Of a stretch of DNA of 64,000 nt, positions 8,076 to 16,935 are shown piece by piece (position 1 is the stretch's first letter; every line of letters begins with the position of its first letter). Position numbers and translations under genes: made by a program. This stretch comes from Achromobacter sp. MFA1 R4 (lineage in GTDB: Bacteria; Pseudomonadota; Gammaproteobacteria; Burkholderiales; Burkholderiaceae_B): the NCBI RefSeq assembly GCF_900156745.1, contig NZ_LT707065.1:2728001-2792000 (forward strand), written 5' to 3'. Under the pieces are notes generated by a model, which did no database searches, was not told the DNA's origin, and saw nothing but the letters and a program-made list of their open reading frames with translations.

Positions 8076-9005
8076 TTGACCGAACCCGTCGAACGCTCCG
8101 TCCATGCTGAACTCGTTGCCGTGCTGGTCGCCGTGACCCACGGCGAACCGCGCGTGTTGACGACAGACGATGCGCGCGCCTTGCCGGCGGGGCCGTTCGA
8201 ACAGTCCCACCGGTCGCTGCAGGCGGGCCTGCGCGCGTGGGTGGAGACGCAGACCCATCATCCGCTGGGCTATGTCGAGCAGCTCTACACCTTTGCCGAT
8301 GGCGACCGCTCGGACGAGTCCGGCGTCCGGGTCATGTCGGTCAGCTATCTGGGCCTGACGCGTGAAGCGGGCGAGACCGGTGTCGCGCAAGTCGGATGGC
8401 AGGACTGGTATCGCTACTTTCCATGGGAAGACCGGCGCACCGGCACGCCTGCGCTTGTCGAGGACGTGATCGTGCCCCGGCTGTCCGCCTGGTGCGAAGA
8501 CAGCGCCGATGACGCCGTGCGTGCGCGGCGCCGGCAGCGCGCGGCCATCACCTTCGGGCTGGACGGCGCTGCGTGGAACGAGGACATGGTGCTGCAGCGC
8601 TACGAACTGCTGTTCGAGGCGGGGCTGGTGCCCGAAGCCGTGCGGCGCAGCGGCGGCGAGGCCGCGCTGCCCGGGCAGCCGATGCGGCACGACCATCGGC
8701 GCATCCTGGCCACCGGCATCGCCCGCCTGCGGGCCAAGATCAAGTACCGGCCGGTGGTGTTCGAATTGATGCCCGAGGAATTCACGCTGCTGCAGTTGCA
8801 GATGGCGGTGGAAGCCTTGGCGGGCCGCGGCCTGCACAAGCAGAATTTCCGCCGCTTCATCGAGCAGCAGGATCTGGTGGAGGAGACCGGCGCCATGGCG
8901 ACCGGCACCGCCGGGCGTCCCGCCAAGCTGTTCCGGTTCCGGCGCGATGTGCTGCTGGAACGCGCCATCGCGGGCAGCAAACTGCCGTTGTCGCGCGCGC
9001 TTTGA
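8076..9005 (+). CDS. nadQ: NadQ-like regulator of NAD synthesis (Nudix-like plus winged helix)
   Basis: About 309 residues from a TTG at 8076; the open frame reaches back to 7947, but that part overlaps a -10 hexamer and looks non-coding. The N-terminal half (VHAELVAVLVAVTHGEPRVL, then GYVEQLYTFAD) resembles a Nudix fold without a clear catalytic Nudix box. The C-terminal half (about 200-300) resembles the winged-helix part of Nudix-related regulators (FTLLQLQMAVEALAGRGLHK). This architecture and the position directly upstream of nadC match the COG4111/NadQ group, repressors of NAD biosynthesis genes. NrtR is the related alternative family. The likely role is to repress nadC when NAD or related metabolites are plentiful. 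No ATG is in frame near the N-terminus and the ribosome site is poor, so the exact start is uncertain. Confidence 0.7.
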   Translation: MTEPVERSVHAELVAVLVAVTHGEPRVLTTDDARALPAGPFEQSHRSLQAGLRAWVETQTHHPLGYVEQLYTFADGDRSDESGVRVMSVSYLGLTREAGETGVAQVGWQDWYRYFPWEDRRTGTPALVEDVIVPRLSAWCEDSADDAVRARRRQRAAITFGLDGAAWNEDMVLQRYELLFEAGLVPEAVRRSGGEAALPGQPMRHDHRRILATGIARLRAKIKYRPVVFELMPEEFTLLQLQMAVEALAGRGLHKQNFRRFIEQQDLVEETGAMATGTAGRPAKLFRFRRDVLLERAIAGSKLPLSRAL

Positions 9006-9008
9006 CGC

Positions 9009-9040
9009 TTGACAAGGCTTATGCTCGTCTTTAGCATAAG
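9009..9040 (+). promoter_or_regulatory. nadC promoter overlapped by a perfect inverted repeat (predicted NadQ operator)
   Basis: A consensus -35 TTGACA (9009-9014) is followed after 17 nt by TAGCAT (9032-9037). CTTATGCT (9018-9025) and AGCATAAG (9033-9040) form a perfect 8-bp inverted repeat with a 7-nt spacer, covering the promoter spacer and the -10. A protein bound there would block RNA polymerase. The site lies between the nadQ-like stop and the nadC start. Confidence 0.7.
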
Positions 9041-9087
9041 TGTTGCGCAATGTTTGCGCGCCTTTTTTTAACTTCAAAATACTCAAA

Positions 9088-9972
9088 ATGAGCATTAAAG
9101 CCGCCACGCCCGCCGCGAACGACCGCCTGCCTGTTCCGCCACTGCCGGACGTCATGCTGGAGCCGCTGGTGCGCGCGGCCCTGCTGGAAGACCTGGGCCG
9201 CGCCGGCGACCTGACGACGGACGCCATCGTGCCGGCCGACGCCACTGCCGAGACGCGACTGGTCGCGCGTCAGGAAGGGGTGCTCGCCGGCCTGGATCTG
9301 GCCCGCCTGGCGTTTCGCGTGATGGACCCGCGCATCGAATTCACGGTGTCGCGCCGAGACGGCAGCGACCTGGCGCCGGGCATGGAGATCGCGCGCATCC
9401 ACGGCAACGCCCGCGCCATGCTCAGCGCCGAGCGCGTCGCGCTCAACTTCCTGTGTCACCTGAGCGGCGTGGCGACCGCGACGGCTTCCATCGCGCGCGC
9501 CATCGCTGGTCATGGCGCGCGGGTCACGTGCACGCGCAAGACCATGCCGGGCCTGCGCGCCGTGCAGAAGTACGCGGTGCGGGTGGGCGGCGGCAGCAAT
9601 CACCGCCACGGGCTGGATGACGCCGTGCTCATCAAGGACAACCACATCGCACTGGCCGGGGGCGTGGCGACGGCCGTCGAGCGCGCGCGCGCCGGCGTCG
9701 GGCACATGGTCAAGATCGAGCTGGAGGTGGACACGCTGGAGCAGCTTGAAGTGGCGCTGGCGCTGGGCGTGGACGTGGTGCTGCTGGACAACATGAGCCT
9801 GGACGACCTGCGCCGCGCCGTCGCCATGGCGCGCGGCCGGGCCATCACCGAAGCGTCGGGCCGCATTACGCCGGAAACCGCGGCCGCGGTGGCCGCCACC
9901 GGCGTGGACCAGATCGCCGTGGGCTGGCTGACGCACAGCGCCAAGGTGCTCGACATCGGCCTGGACGCCTGA
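9088..9972 (+). CDS. nadC: Nicotinate-nucleotide pyrophosphorylase (quinolinate phosphoribosyltransferase)
   Basis: A 294-residue protein converting quinolinate and PRPP to nicotinate mononucleotide, CO2 and pyrophosphate in de novo NAD synthesis. Diagnostic features are [17 protein letters not shown] and [20 protein letters not shown] in the middle, [11 protein letters not shown] further on, and a C-terminal [14 protein letters not shown] phosphate-binding segment. Length fits the family. The ATG at 9088 is chosen over an upstream TTG at 9040 because the latter lies in the operator and adds an unrelated stretch; the ribosome site is weak. nadA and nadB are not in the window, so nadC is separated from the rest of the pathway. 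Confidence 0.93.
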   Translation: MSIKAATPAANDRLPVPPLPDVMLEPLVRAALLEDLGRAGDLTTDAIVPADATAETRLVARQEGVLAGLDLARLAFRVMDPRIEFTVSRRDGSDLAPGMEIARIHGNARAMLSAERVALNFLCHLSGVATATASIARAIAGHGARVTCTRKTMPGLRAVQKYAVRVGGGSNHRHGLDDAVLIKDNHIALAGGVATAVERARAGVGHMVKIELEVDTLEQLEVALALGVDVVLLDNMSLDDLRRAVAMARGRAITEASGRITPETAAAVAATGVDQIAVGWLTHSAKVLDIGLDA

Positions 9973-10052
9973 GTCCGTCCGCCGGCCATGCCGGCTTCGC
10001 TCAATCTGCGGCAAGGGCCAGCGCCCGCGCCGCGACTTCATCGGTTGGCATC

Positions 10053-11039
10053 ATGAAACGTCTGCTGCTCACGTCCCTTACTCTGCTTGCGCTGTCGTTG
10101 ACCGCCTGCGGCAATCCTCCGTCGGGCGAAGCGCCGGCTGATGCCGCGTTTCCGTCGCACCCGATCACCATCGTGGTCACGTTCCCGCCTGGGGGCGGCA
10201 CCGACCTGCTGGCCCGCCGCATCGGCGCCAGCCTGCAGGAATCGCTGGGCCAGCCGGTGATCGTGGAGAACCGCCCGGGCGCCAGCGGCAACATCGGCGC
10301 GCGCATCGTCGCCGAGTCGCCGCCCGACGGCTACACGCTGCTGATGGTGAACAGTTCGTTTGCGATCAATCCGGGCGTCTACCGCAATCTGGGCTTTTCG
10401 CCCAAGCAGGATTTTTCCGCGGTCATCAATGTGGCCTTCGTGCCGTCGGTGTTCGTCGTGCCGGCGGCGTCGCCGCTGCGCAATCTCGATGACGCGCTGG
10501 CGGCGGCCGCGCCTGGCGCGCCGCTGCCCTTCGCCTCTTGCGGCAACGGCACGCCGCAGCATCTGGCGGGCGAGATGCTGGCCCGTGCGACAGGCGCGGT
10601 GCTTCAGCATGTGCCGTACAAGGGCTGCGGGCCCGCGCTGACCGATGTGGCGGCCGGGCAGGTGGGCCTGGGCGTGGTGACGGCATCGAGCGCCGCGCCG
10701 CTCATCGCGGCGGGCAAGCTGCGTGCGCTGGCGGTGACTTCGCCCGCGCGGTCGCCGCTGCTGCCGACCGTGCCGACGGTGGCCGAGCAGGGCGTCTCCG
10801 GCTATGCGCTGGACCAGTGGCACGGTCTCCTGACGCCGGCGGCGACGCCGCCCGCGGTGGTCGACAAGCTCAACGCGGCGGTGGCAAGAATCGTGCGGCG
10901 GCCGGACATGCAAGCGTCCCTGCGCGAGCAGGGCTTCACGCCCGCCAGCAGCACGCCGCACGAATTCCAGCAGATGATCGCGGCGGACATCGACCGCTAC
11001 ACCGCGCTGACGGAGGCGATCGGCCTGCGGGCGGACTGA
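10053..11039 (+). CDS. Bug/TctC-family periplasmic binding protein with lipobox
   Basis: A 328-residue binding protein of the Bug (Bordetella uptake gene) family, which binds small carboxylates for tripartite tricarboxylate transporters or for sensing. Family hallmarks are PITIVVTFPPGGGTDLLARR and VENRPGASGNIGA near the N-terminus, and the DGYTLL and VPYKG segments later on. The signal sequence ends in LTAC, a lipobox, so it is probably a lipoprotein; most Bug proteins are soluble. No TctA or TctB gene is adjacent (a tctBA pair without tctC sits near 57 kb). Ligand unknown. Confidence 0.88.
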   Translation: MKRLLLTSLTLLALSLTACGNPPSGEAPADAAFPSHPITIVVTFPPGGGTDLLARRIGASLQESLGQPVIVENRPGASGNIGARIVAESPPDGYTLLMVNSSFAINPGVYRNLGFSPKQDFSAVINVAFVPSVFVVPAASPLRNLDDALAAAAPGAPLPFASCGNGTPQHLAGEMLARATGAVLQHVPYKGCGPALTDVAAGQVGLGVVTASSAAPLIAAGKLRALAVTSPARSPLLPTVPTVAEQGVSGYALDQWHGLLTPAATPPAVVDKLNAAVARIVRRPDMQASLREQGFTPASSTPHEFQQMIAADIDRYTALTEAIGLRAD

Positions 11040-11098
11040 GGCGGCATTGCCGCGGCGGGGGGATCAGGCCGCGGCGCGGCGGCTCGGTCCGGCCGGCT

Positions 11099-11776
11099 TC
11101 AGGCAGCCGCCTTGGCGTGCGACTCCAGTTTCTCTTTCAGGCCCGGTTCCAGCTTGAGCTGGCGCGCCAGTTCATCGAGGTAGGCGCGTTCCATGTAGCT
11201 TTCCTCGTCCACGACGAGCAGGCTAGCCAGGTACATTTCGGCCGCCATCTCGGGCGTCTTGGCCGACTGCGCAATCACGCCGGGATCCAGCGGACGCGAC
11301 AGCTCCGCCTCGAGCCACTGGCGGTCTTGGGCGTCGGACGACAGCTTGGCCAGTTCGGTTTCCAGGAGGGCTTTTTCCTCGGGGCCGATGTGGCCGTCGG
11401 CCTTGGCCGCGCCGATCATGGCGGTGAGGACCGCATTGCTGTGCTGTTCGGCTTCGGGCGCCGGCAGGCGGTCCAGCGTCTGGGGCGGGGCGGAGGGGGC
11501 GCCGGCCTGGCTGCGTTGCCAGTCGCCATAGGCGCGATACGCCAGCGCGCCCAGCGCGGCCATGCCGCCGTACATCGCGACCTTGCCGCCGATCTTGCGG
11601 GCCTTCTTGCTGCCCAGCAGCAGGCCGAGCGCGCCGGCGCCCAGGGCGCCGCCGCCCAGGCCGGTCAGGAAGGACGACCCCTTGCCGCCGGTGGCGTTCT
11701 GCACGCGGTTCGTGGTGTCGGAAAGCAGGCCTTGTCCGGACTGCAACAGTTGATCGAGTAATTGCCGGGCGCTCAT
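11099..11776 (-). CDS. DUF533 (YebE/TerB-like) inner-membrane protein
   Basis: A 225-residue protein starting MSARQLLDQLLQSGQG. A Gly/Ala-rich hydrophobic region (about residues 38-80) is followed by a TerB-like alpha-helical domain (from about residue 120, AMIGAAKADGHIGPEE). This is the arrangement of DUF533/YebE proteins, whose function is unclear. It is a single gene divergent from the OsmC-family gene. The start has a GGAGG-like site just upstream. Confidence 0.8.
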   Translation of the reverse strand: MSARQLLDQLLQSGQGLLSDTTNRVQNATGGKGSSFLTGLGGGALGAGALGLLLGSKKARKIGGKVAMYGGMAALGALAYRAYGDWQRSQAGAPSAPPQTLDRLPAPEAEQHSNAVLTAMIGAAKADGHIGPEEKALLETELAKLSSDAQDRQWLEAELSRPLDPGVIAQSAKTPEMAAEMYLASLLVVDEESYMERAYLDELARQLKLEPGLKEKLESHAKAAA

Positions 11777-11959
11777 GCGGCCTCCTGTAAACGTTCAGTC
11801 AGCCTTATCCGACCGGGCCGGCGGCGTTAAGTTCAGCTTTTCGTCAGCGGACAGATCCGGCCCCGCAAAGCCGCGTGCAAGTGCTACAACCGTCTTCTGG
11901 TGCCGGTCGTCCGGTCTTGCGGCCGACCATGGCAACCCCCATCACAGGAGAACAGCCCC

Positions 11960-12358
11960 ATGAGCATCCGCGTGCGCCAGAATGCGCCCCAGACCCTGCA
12001 ATTCACCGCGACGGCCGAAGGCCACGACCTGCCGCTGGACATGCCGCAGCCCCAGGGCGAGGGTCCCGATCCGCACGATTACTTCGACACCGCGCTGGGC
12101 GGCTGCAAGGCGATGACGGTGATGGTCTACGCGCAGCGCAAGGGCCTGCCGCTGGAGTCGATCGGGGTGGAGGTGGTGCGAGACGCCAGCGAGGAGCGCC
12201 GCGGCGTGTACAGGCTGACCGCGAAGCTGACGCTGCACGGTGAGCTGTCCGACGCCCAGATCGACGAGTTGCTGGCCGTGGCGGAGAAGTGTCCGATCCA
12301 CAAGCTGATGACGGCGGTGGACGTGCAGGTGTCCACGCTGATCGTGCGGCAGGATTGA
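11960..12358 (+). CDS. OsmC-family peroxiredoxin-like protein
   Basis: A 132-residue member of the OsmC/Ohr superfamily, reductases of organic hydroperoxides or relatives of uncertain substrate. It shows the expected two cysteines: one in LGGCKAMTVM (about residue 48) and one in AEKCPIHK (about residue 109). The ATG at 11960 has AGGAG about 9 nt upstream; an upstream in-frame start at 11900 lacks a site. It stands alone, convergent with fabI. Confidence 0.85.
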   Translation: MSIRVRQNAPQTLQFTATAEGHDLPLDMPQPQGEGPDPHDYFDTALGGCKAMTVMVYAQRKGLPLESIGVEVVRDASEERRGVYRLTAKLTLHGELSDAQIDELLAVAEKCPIHKLMTAVDVQVSTLIVRQD

Positions 12359-12361
12359 GAG

Positions 12362-12447
12362 GCCGGGTGGACGGCCCGGCTGAAACGCGGCGGGCGATCC
12401 CCGCGGTTCGGGGGCAGATCGCCCGCGGCGGGGCGGCGCGCCGCCCC
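12362..12447. terminator. Stacked hairpins between convergent OsmC gene and fabI
   Basis: The 97-bp convergent gap holds three inverted repeats: GCCGGG/CCCGGC near 12363-12380, the 10-bp arms GCGGGCGATC (12390-12399) and GATCGCCCGC (12417-12426), and an 18-bp palindrome GGGGCGGCGCGCCGCCCC (12430-12447). There is no T-tract in either direction, so intrinsic termination is not certain. They may act as transcript 3'-end barriers for both genes. Confidence 0.4.
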
Positions 12448-12455
12448 TTGCGTGC

Positions 12456-13241
12456 TTACTCTTCCATGCCCGGGACGATGGTCGAGAACCCGCCGTCCAC
12501 GTGGGTGATTTCGCCCGTGACGCCGGCGGCCAGGTCCGACAGCATGAAGGCGGCGACGTTGCCGACGTCTTCGATGGTGATATTGCGGCGCAGCGGGGCC
12601 TGGCTTTCCACGAACTTGAGGATGGCCGAGAAGTCCTTGATGCCGCTGGCGGCCAGGGTCTTGATCGGGCCGGCGGAGATGCCGTTGGCGCGGATGCCGC
12701 GCGGGCCCAGCGCCGAGGCCAGGTAACGCACGCTGGCTTCGAGGGATGCCTTGGCCAGGCCCATCGTGTTGTAGTTGGGGACCACGCGCTCGGCGCCCAG
12801 GTACGTCAGCGTCAGCACGGAGCCGTTGCGGCCTTCCATGAGGGGCAGGGCGGCCTTGGCCATGGCGGCGAAGCTGTAGGCGGAGATGTCGTGGGCGATG
12901 CGAAAGCCCTCGCGCGACAGGCCGTCCAGGAAATTGCCGGCGATGGCTTCGCGCGGGGCGAAGCCGATGGAATGGACCAGGCCGTCCAGGCCGTCCCAAT
13001 GCTTGCCGAGTTCGGCGAAGGCGCCTTCGATCTGGCTGTCTTCGGCCACGTCGCAGGGCAGCACGATGTTGCTGCCGAAGTCGGCGGCGAATTCGCTCAC
13101 GCGGTCCTTGAAGCGGTCACCCACGTAGGTGAACGCCAGTTCGGCGCCCTGCTGGTGACAGGCGCGCGCGATGCCGTAGGCGATGGAACGGTTGGAAAGC
13201 ACCCCGGTGACCAGGATGCGCTTGCCGGCAAGAAAGCCCAT
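12456..13241 (-). CDS. fabI: Enoyl-[acyl-carrier-protein] reductase (NADH)
   Basis: A 261-residue short-chain dehydrogenase-type enoyl-ACP reductase, the last step of each fatty-acid elongation cycle. Signatures are [20 protein letters not shown] for the cofactor site, HSIGFAP around residue 90, and YNTMGLAK, the FabI-type Tyr-x6-Lys catalytic pair, near residue 155. [13 protein letters not shown] follows. The glycine in HSIGFAP, a position known for triclosan resistance changes, is the usual residue. It is downstream of mltD on the same strand with a 117-bp gap containing a possible operator. Confidence 0.95.
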   Translation of the reverse strand: MGFLAGKRILVTGVLSNRSIAYGIARACHQQGAELAFTYVGDRFKDRVSEFAADFGSNIVLPCDVAEDSQIEGAFAELGKHWDGLDGLVHSIGFAPREAIAGNFLDGLSREGFRIAHDISAYSFAAMAKAALPLMEGRNGSVLTLTYLGAERVVPNYNTMGLAKASLEASVRYLASALGPRGIRANGISAGPIKTLAASGIKDFSAILKFVESQAPLRRNITIEDVGNVAAFMLSDLAAGVTGEITHVDGGFSTIVPGMEE

Positions 13242-13272
13242 AGATGTGTCCTTTGATTTTTTCCCTTCTGGA

Positions 13273-13301
13273 GACCGCCTATTTTAGGGAATTTGGCGGT
13301 C
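13273..13301 (-). promoter_or_regulatory. Inverted repeat around a -10-like element upstream of fabI
   Basis: GACCGCC (13273-13279) and GGCGGTC (13295-13301) form perfect 7-bp arms flanking a 15-nt AT-rich core. The core contains TAAAAT on the minus strand (13281-13286), about 40 bases from the fabI start. The layout fits an operator over the fabI promoter, but no good -35 is visible. Confidence 0.45.
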
Positions 13302-13358
13302 CAGCGGGCGTACCGGCGCGGCGCCGGTCTGGGGCGCCGCGCCATCCCGGGCGGGGTG

Positions 13359-14777
13359 TCAGCCGCGGGCGTTCGTGCCCGGCACGCGAAGCTGCGTGCC
13401 GATCTTCAGGGCGCTGCCCTTGATGTTGTTGAGCGCGCGCAGCGCGTCGACGGTGGTGCCGTACTGCTTGGCCAGCGAGAACAGGGTGTCGCCCTGGCGG
13501 ACCTTGTGGCTGCGCACGTTGGGACGGGCGCTGGCGACGCGGGCGGCGGGCGCCTGCGACACGCGGCTGCGCGGCGCGGCGGCCTTGTTGTCCTGCGGGG
13601 CCGAATCCAGCGCGCCCACCGGGGCGGCCAGGGAGGCGATCTGCACGCCGCCCGTGCCGGGGTCGCCCGGCACCAGCAGCGCCTGGCCATTGGCCGATTT
13701 CTGGCGCCGGCTGATGTCGTTGGTCTCGCGCAGCGTGGCCTCGGACACGCCGAAACGCTTGGCGATGGACGCGTAGGACTCGCCGCGGCGCGTGTGGTAG
13801 ACCTTCCAGGCGGTCAGGTCGCCCTTGTAGTTGGTGAGATTCGCGTTGAAGATCTCGACGCGGTCGGCCGGCAGCAGCAGGGTGGGGCCGTGGTCGCCGC
13901 GGATGACCGGGCGGTTGAAGGACGGGTTCAGGGCCTTGAATTCGTCCAGCGGCATTTCGGCGAGCTTGGCGGCGATTTCCAGGTCGATGTCGCTGTTCTT
14001 CTGCACCGTCACGAAGTAGGGCGTATTGCCCACGGGCGGCAGCGCCACCGCGTACTTTTGCGGGTCGGCGATGATGTTCTTGATGGCCTGCAGCTTGGGC
14101 ACGTAGTTGCGGGTCTCGTCCGGCATGTTCAGCGACAGGTAGTCGGTGTTCAGGCCGGCGGCCTCGTTCTTGGCCATGGCGCGCTGCACCGAGCCTTCGC
14201 CCCAGTTGTAGGAGGCCAGGGCCAGGTACCAGTCGCCCTGCATTTCAAACAGCTTTTCCAGGTAGTCCAGCGCCGCGTTGGTCGAGGCGATGGGGTCGCG
14301 GCGCTCGTCGCGCCACCAGTCCTGCTTCAGGTTGAAATGCTGGCCGGTGGCCGGCACGAACTGCCACAGCCCCGACGCCTGCGCGCGCGACAGCGCGGTC
14401 GGGTTGTACGCGCTTTCCACGAAGGGCAGCAGCGCCAGTTCGGTGGGCAGACCGCGGCGATTGATCTCGTCGACGATGAAATACAGGTATTTTCCGGCGC
14501 GTTCGGCCATGCGCTGCACCGACTCGGGGTGGGACGCGTAGTAATCGGTCCACTGCTGCGAGAGGTCGGTGTTCAGGTTGGGGATGGCGAAACCACGGCG
14601 GATGCGGTCCCAGGCGTCGACCGGCGGGTTGGTCAGGTCGACCGTCCGGGACGTGTCCCGGGCGATATAACGGCCTTGGGAATTGGTGGTGAGGTTCTTG
14701 CTATCGGGGGCTTTGGTTCCTGCGCAACCGGCGAGGACTGCCAGCATGAGCGGCAGAAGGAGTCGGGATAGATTCAT
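13359..14777 (-). CDS. mltD: Membrane-bound lytic murein transglycosylase D (LysM)
   Basis: A 472-residue lipoprotein: MNLSRLLLPLMLAVLAGC gives a signal peptide with lipobox. The SLT domain (about 100-220) contains LLPFVESAYNPTALS with the catalytic Glu, and ASGLWQFVPATGQHF. Two LysM peptidoglycan-binding modules follow (about 310-350 and 425-470, the latter with VRQGDTLFSLAKQYG). It cleaves peptidoglycan glycan strands to 1,6-anhydro products in the periplasm. The ATG at 14777 comes 7 bases after the gloB stop, so the two are probably co-transcribed. An earlier ATG at 14822 would spoil the signal peptide. Confidence 0.93.
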   Translation of the reverse strand: MNLSRLLLPLMLAVLAGCAGTKAPDSKNLTTNSQGRYIARDTSRTVDLTNPPVDAWDRIRRGFAIPNLNTDLSQQWTDYYASHPESVQRMAERAGKYLYFIVDEINRRGLPTELALLPFVESAYNPTALSRAQASGLWQFVPATGQHFNLKQDWWRDERRDPIASTNAALDYLEKLFEMQGDWYLALASYNWGEGSVQRAMAKNEAAGLNTDYLSLNMPDETRNYVPKLQAIKNIIADPQKYAVALPPVGNTPYFVTVQKNSDIDLEIAAKLAEMPLDEFKALNPSFNRPVIRGDHGPTLLLPADRVEIFNANLTNYKGDLTAWKVYHTRRGESYASIAKRFGVSEATLRETNDISRRQKSANGQALLVPGDPGTGGVQIASLAAPVGALDSAPQDNKAAAPRSRVSQAPAARVASARPNVRSHKVRQGDTLFSLAKQYGTTVDALRALNNIKGSALKIGTQLRVPGTNARG

Positions 14778-14784
14778 CAGGTTG

Positions 14785-15606
14785 TCACTTGAAATCGTTC
14801 TTCCATTCACGAAGGGAGGCAAAGACCTCTACCGGCGTATTCTGGGTGCGTCCGGCCCGGCTTGCGGCGGCCTGGACGACGTCGGGCTGCTGCGTGCGCA
14901 GGAACGGATTGGTCGCGCGTTCCTGCCCAATGGTCGAAGGAAGCGTGGGGTGACCATCCGCGCGTAGTTGCTGGGCCCGCAGGTGCCACGTTTGCAGGTC
15001 GCGGTTGGCCGGTTCGACGGCCAACGCCCAGCGAAGGTTCGCTAGAGTGTACTCGTGTGCGCAAAAAACTTTTGTATCCGCCGGTAAAGCGGAAAATTTT
15101 TCCAAGGAATCAAACATTTGCGAGGGAGTGCCCTCGAAAAGCCGGCCACAGCCGCCGGCAAACAGGGTGTCGCCACAGAACAGCGCGGGTTCGACGCCGG
15201 CCGCGCGGCCGACATAGGCGATGTGGCCGGCCGTGTGGCCCGGAACGTCCAGCACCCGCAGGTCCAGGTCCAGTTCCGGCAGGGTCACGCGGTCGCCTTC
15301 GACGAGGGGAACATCGCAGCGCGGCAGCTTTTCGCGTGCGGGCCCATATACGGTGATGCCCTCGATGCGGGACAATTCCGGTACACCGCCCACATGGTCG
15401 CCATGATGGTGCGTGAGTAGAATGGCGCGCAGCTTCAAGCCTTGCTGATCCAGAAACCGCAGCACCGGGCCGGCATCGCCGGGGTCCACGACTGCCGCCA
15501 GGCCGTCGCGGACGATGGCCCAGATGTAGTTGTCGGAGAAGGCTGGCAAAGGCAAGACCGCGGCGTTGCGCTCGCGGCCGCCTGCGGGGGCGGTCAAGGC
15601 TTGCAT
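14785..15606 (-). CDS. gloB: Hydroxyacylglutathione hydrolase (glyoxalase II)
   Basis: A 273-residue metallo-beta-lactamase-fold hydrolase that splits S-lactoylglutathione to D-lactate and glutathione in methylglyoxal detoxification. The metal motif THHHGDHVGG is near residue 65, PGHTAGH near 120, and CGDTLFAGGCGRLFEG and CAHEYTLANLRWA give the remaining ligands and substrate-site residues. It lies just upstream of mltD and is divergent from a methyltransferase gene with only about 19 bp between the starts. Confidence 0.92.
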   Translation of the reverse strand: MQALTAPAGGRERNAAVLPLPAFSDNYIWAIVRDGLAAVVDPGDAGPVLRFLDQQGLKLRAILLTHHHGDHVGGVPELSRIEGITVYGPAREKLPRCDVPLVEGDRVTLPELDLDLRVLDVPGHTAGHIAYVGRAAGVEPALFCGDTLFAGGCGRLFEGTPSQMFDSLEKFSALPADTKVFCAHEYTLANLRWALAVEPANRDLQTWHLRAQQLRADGHPTLPSTIGQERATNPFLRTQQPDVVQAAASRAGRTQNTPVEVFASLREWKNDFK

Positions 15607-15625
15607 GGGATTCGAAGGAATAAAC

Positions 15626-16405
15626 GTGGCAGAAGAAACTCCGCCGATTGTAGAACTGGCCGAATGGTTCCAGACGCCGCCGGGCCAGTACGTGCTGGCC
15701 TGGGAGCGCGCCCAGTTCGACGCGGCCGTCGCGGACGTCTTCGGATATTACGCCTGGCAGGTCGGCCTGGCCGACATGAACCTGCTGCGCGCCAACCGGA
15801 TGCCGTTCAAGGGCTACGTGGGCACCGAAGCCCCCCAGCAGGAAAGCATGGCCGGCTGGCAATCGCGCGCGGTCGTCGCCCAGCCCGAGGCCCTGCCGTT
15901 CGAATCGCAGAGCGTGGACCTGCTGATCCTGCCGCACACCTTCGAATGCACGTCCGAGCCCCACAACGTGCTGCGGGAGGTCGAGCGCGTGCTGGTGCCG
16001 GAGGGCCGCGTGGTCATTTCCGGGTTCAATCCCTGGAGCATGTGGGGCGCGCGCACCCGGATGCCGGGCATGGAGCCCTGGCTGCCGCAGCCGCCGTCGT
16101 CCCAGGTATCGCTTGCGCGGCTGAAAGACTGGTTCAAGCTCCTGTCGCTGGAGGTCGATCAGAGCCAGTTCGGCTGCTACGCGCCCGCCTGCCGCAGCGA
16201 AAAATGGCTGCAGCGCTGGAACTTCCTGGAGTCGGCCGGCGCCCGCTGGTGGAGCCTGGGCGGGGCGGTGTACATGGTGTCGGCGGTCAAGCGCGTGGCC
16301 GGCATGCGTATCATCGGGCCGGCCTGGAAGACCAAACCCAAGCGCGCGCGCGCCGCGTCGGTGGTGGTCAACCGCCACGCGGACGACGGTTTCGACCCCT
16401 CTTGA
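15626..16405 (+). CDS. Class I SAM-dependent methyltransferase
   Basis: About 259 residues from a GTG at 15626, chosen because GAAGGAA lies 5 nt upstream; an in-frame ATG at 15605 would overlap the gloB start. The protein resembles the UbiE/methyltransferase-11 group found beside gloB and rnhA in betaproteobacteria: VVAQPEALPFESQSVDLLILPHTFE covers the motif II/III region and REVERVLVPEGRVVISGFNP the later strands. The usual N-terminal glycine-rich SAM loop is weakly conserved. Substrate not known. Confidence 0.78.
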   Translation: MAEETPPIVELAEWFQTPPGQYVLAWERAQFDAAVADVFGYYAWQVGLADMNLLRANRMPFKGYVGTEAPQQESMAGWQSRAVVAQPEALPFESQSVDLLILPHTFECTSEPHNVLREVERVLVPEGRVVISGFNPWSMWGARTRMPGMEPWLPQPPSSQVSLARLKDWFKLLSLEVDQSQFGCYAPACRSEKWLQRWNFLESAGARWWSLGGAVYMVSAVKRVAGMRIIGPAWKTKPKRARAASVVVNRHADDGFDPS

Positions 16406-16427
16406 ACGGTCAAGCCCGCATCACATT

Positions 16428-16463
16428 GCAAGCATAAGCACAAGCCCAAGCACAAGGACAAGC
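16428..16463 (+). repeat. Six degenerate 6-bp tandem units before rnhA
   Basis: Units GCAAGC, ATAAGC, ACAAGC, CCAAGC, ACAAGG and ACAAGC run head to tail in the gap just upstream of the rnhA ATG at 16474, where the ribosome site would be expected. No good Shine-Dalgarno sequence is present. Confidence 0.7.
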
Positions 16464-16473
16464 ACGCAGCACC

Positions 16474-16935
16474 ATGCAGGACAGCAAATCGAACGAACAG
16501 AAAGTGGAAATGTGGACCGATGGCGCCTGCAAGGGCAATCCCGGTCCTGGCGGATGGGGCGTGCTGATGCGCGCCGGGGCGCACGAAAAAACGCTGCACG
16601 GCGGCGAACTCCAGACCACCAATAACCGGATGGAGCTCCTGGCGGTCATCGAGGGCCTGCGCGCGCTCAAGCGCCCCTGTGCCGTCACGATCCACACCGA
16701 CTCCCAATATGTCATGAAAGGCATGACCGAGTGGCTGGCGAACTGGAAGCGGCGCGGCTGGATTACTTCCGACAAAAAGCCGGTGAAGAACGCCGAGCTC
16801 TGGCAGGCGCTGGACGAACAGGTGCGGCGCCACCAGGTGGCCTGGCGCTGGGTCCGCGGCCACGCGGGCGATCCTGGCAACGAGCGCGCCGACGAACTCG
16901 CCAATCTGGGCGTCCAGGCGGCCCGGCGCGGCTGA
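16474..16935 (+). CDS. rnhA: Ribonuclease HI
   Basis: A 153-residue RNase H type 1 that degrades RNA in RNA-DNA hybrids. All four acidic catalytic positions are visible: the Asp in [17 protein letters not shown], the Glu in [15 protein letters not shown], the Asp in [11 protein letters not shown], and the final Asp in [15 protein letters not shown]. Length is typical. It follows the methyltransferase gene, and dnaQ, its frequent neighbour in proteobacteria, lies about 4.4 kb away beyond the RND genes. Confidence 0.95.
   Translation: MQDSKSNEQKVEMWTDGACKGNPGPGGWGVLMRAGAHEKTLHGGELQTTNNRMELLAVIEGLRALKRPCAVTIHTDSQYVMKGMTEWLANWKRRGWITSDKKPVKNAELWQALDEQVRRHQVAWRWVRGHAGDPGNERADELANLGVQAARRG

Noticed and set aside
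12430..12447. 18-bp perfect GC palindrome as a protein binding site
   Set aside because: It lies between convergent genes with other hairpins, so a transcript-end role is more likely than an operator.
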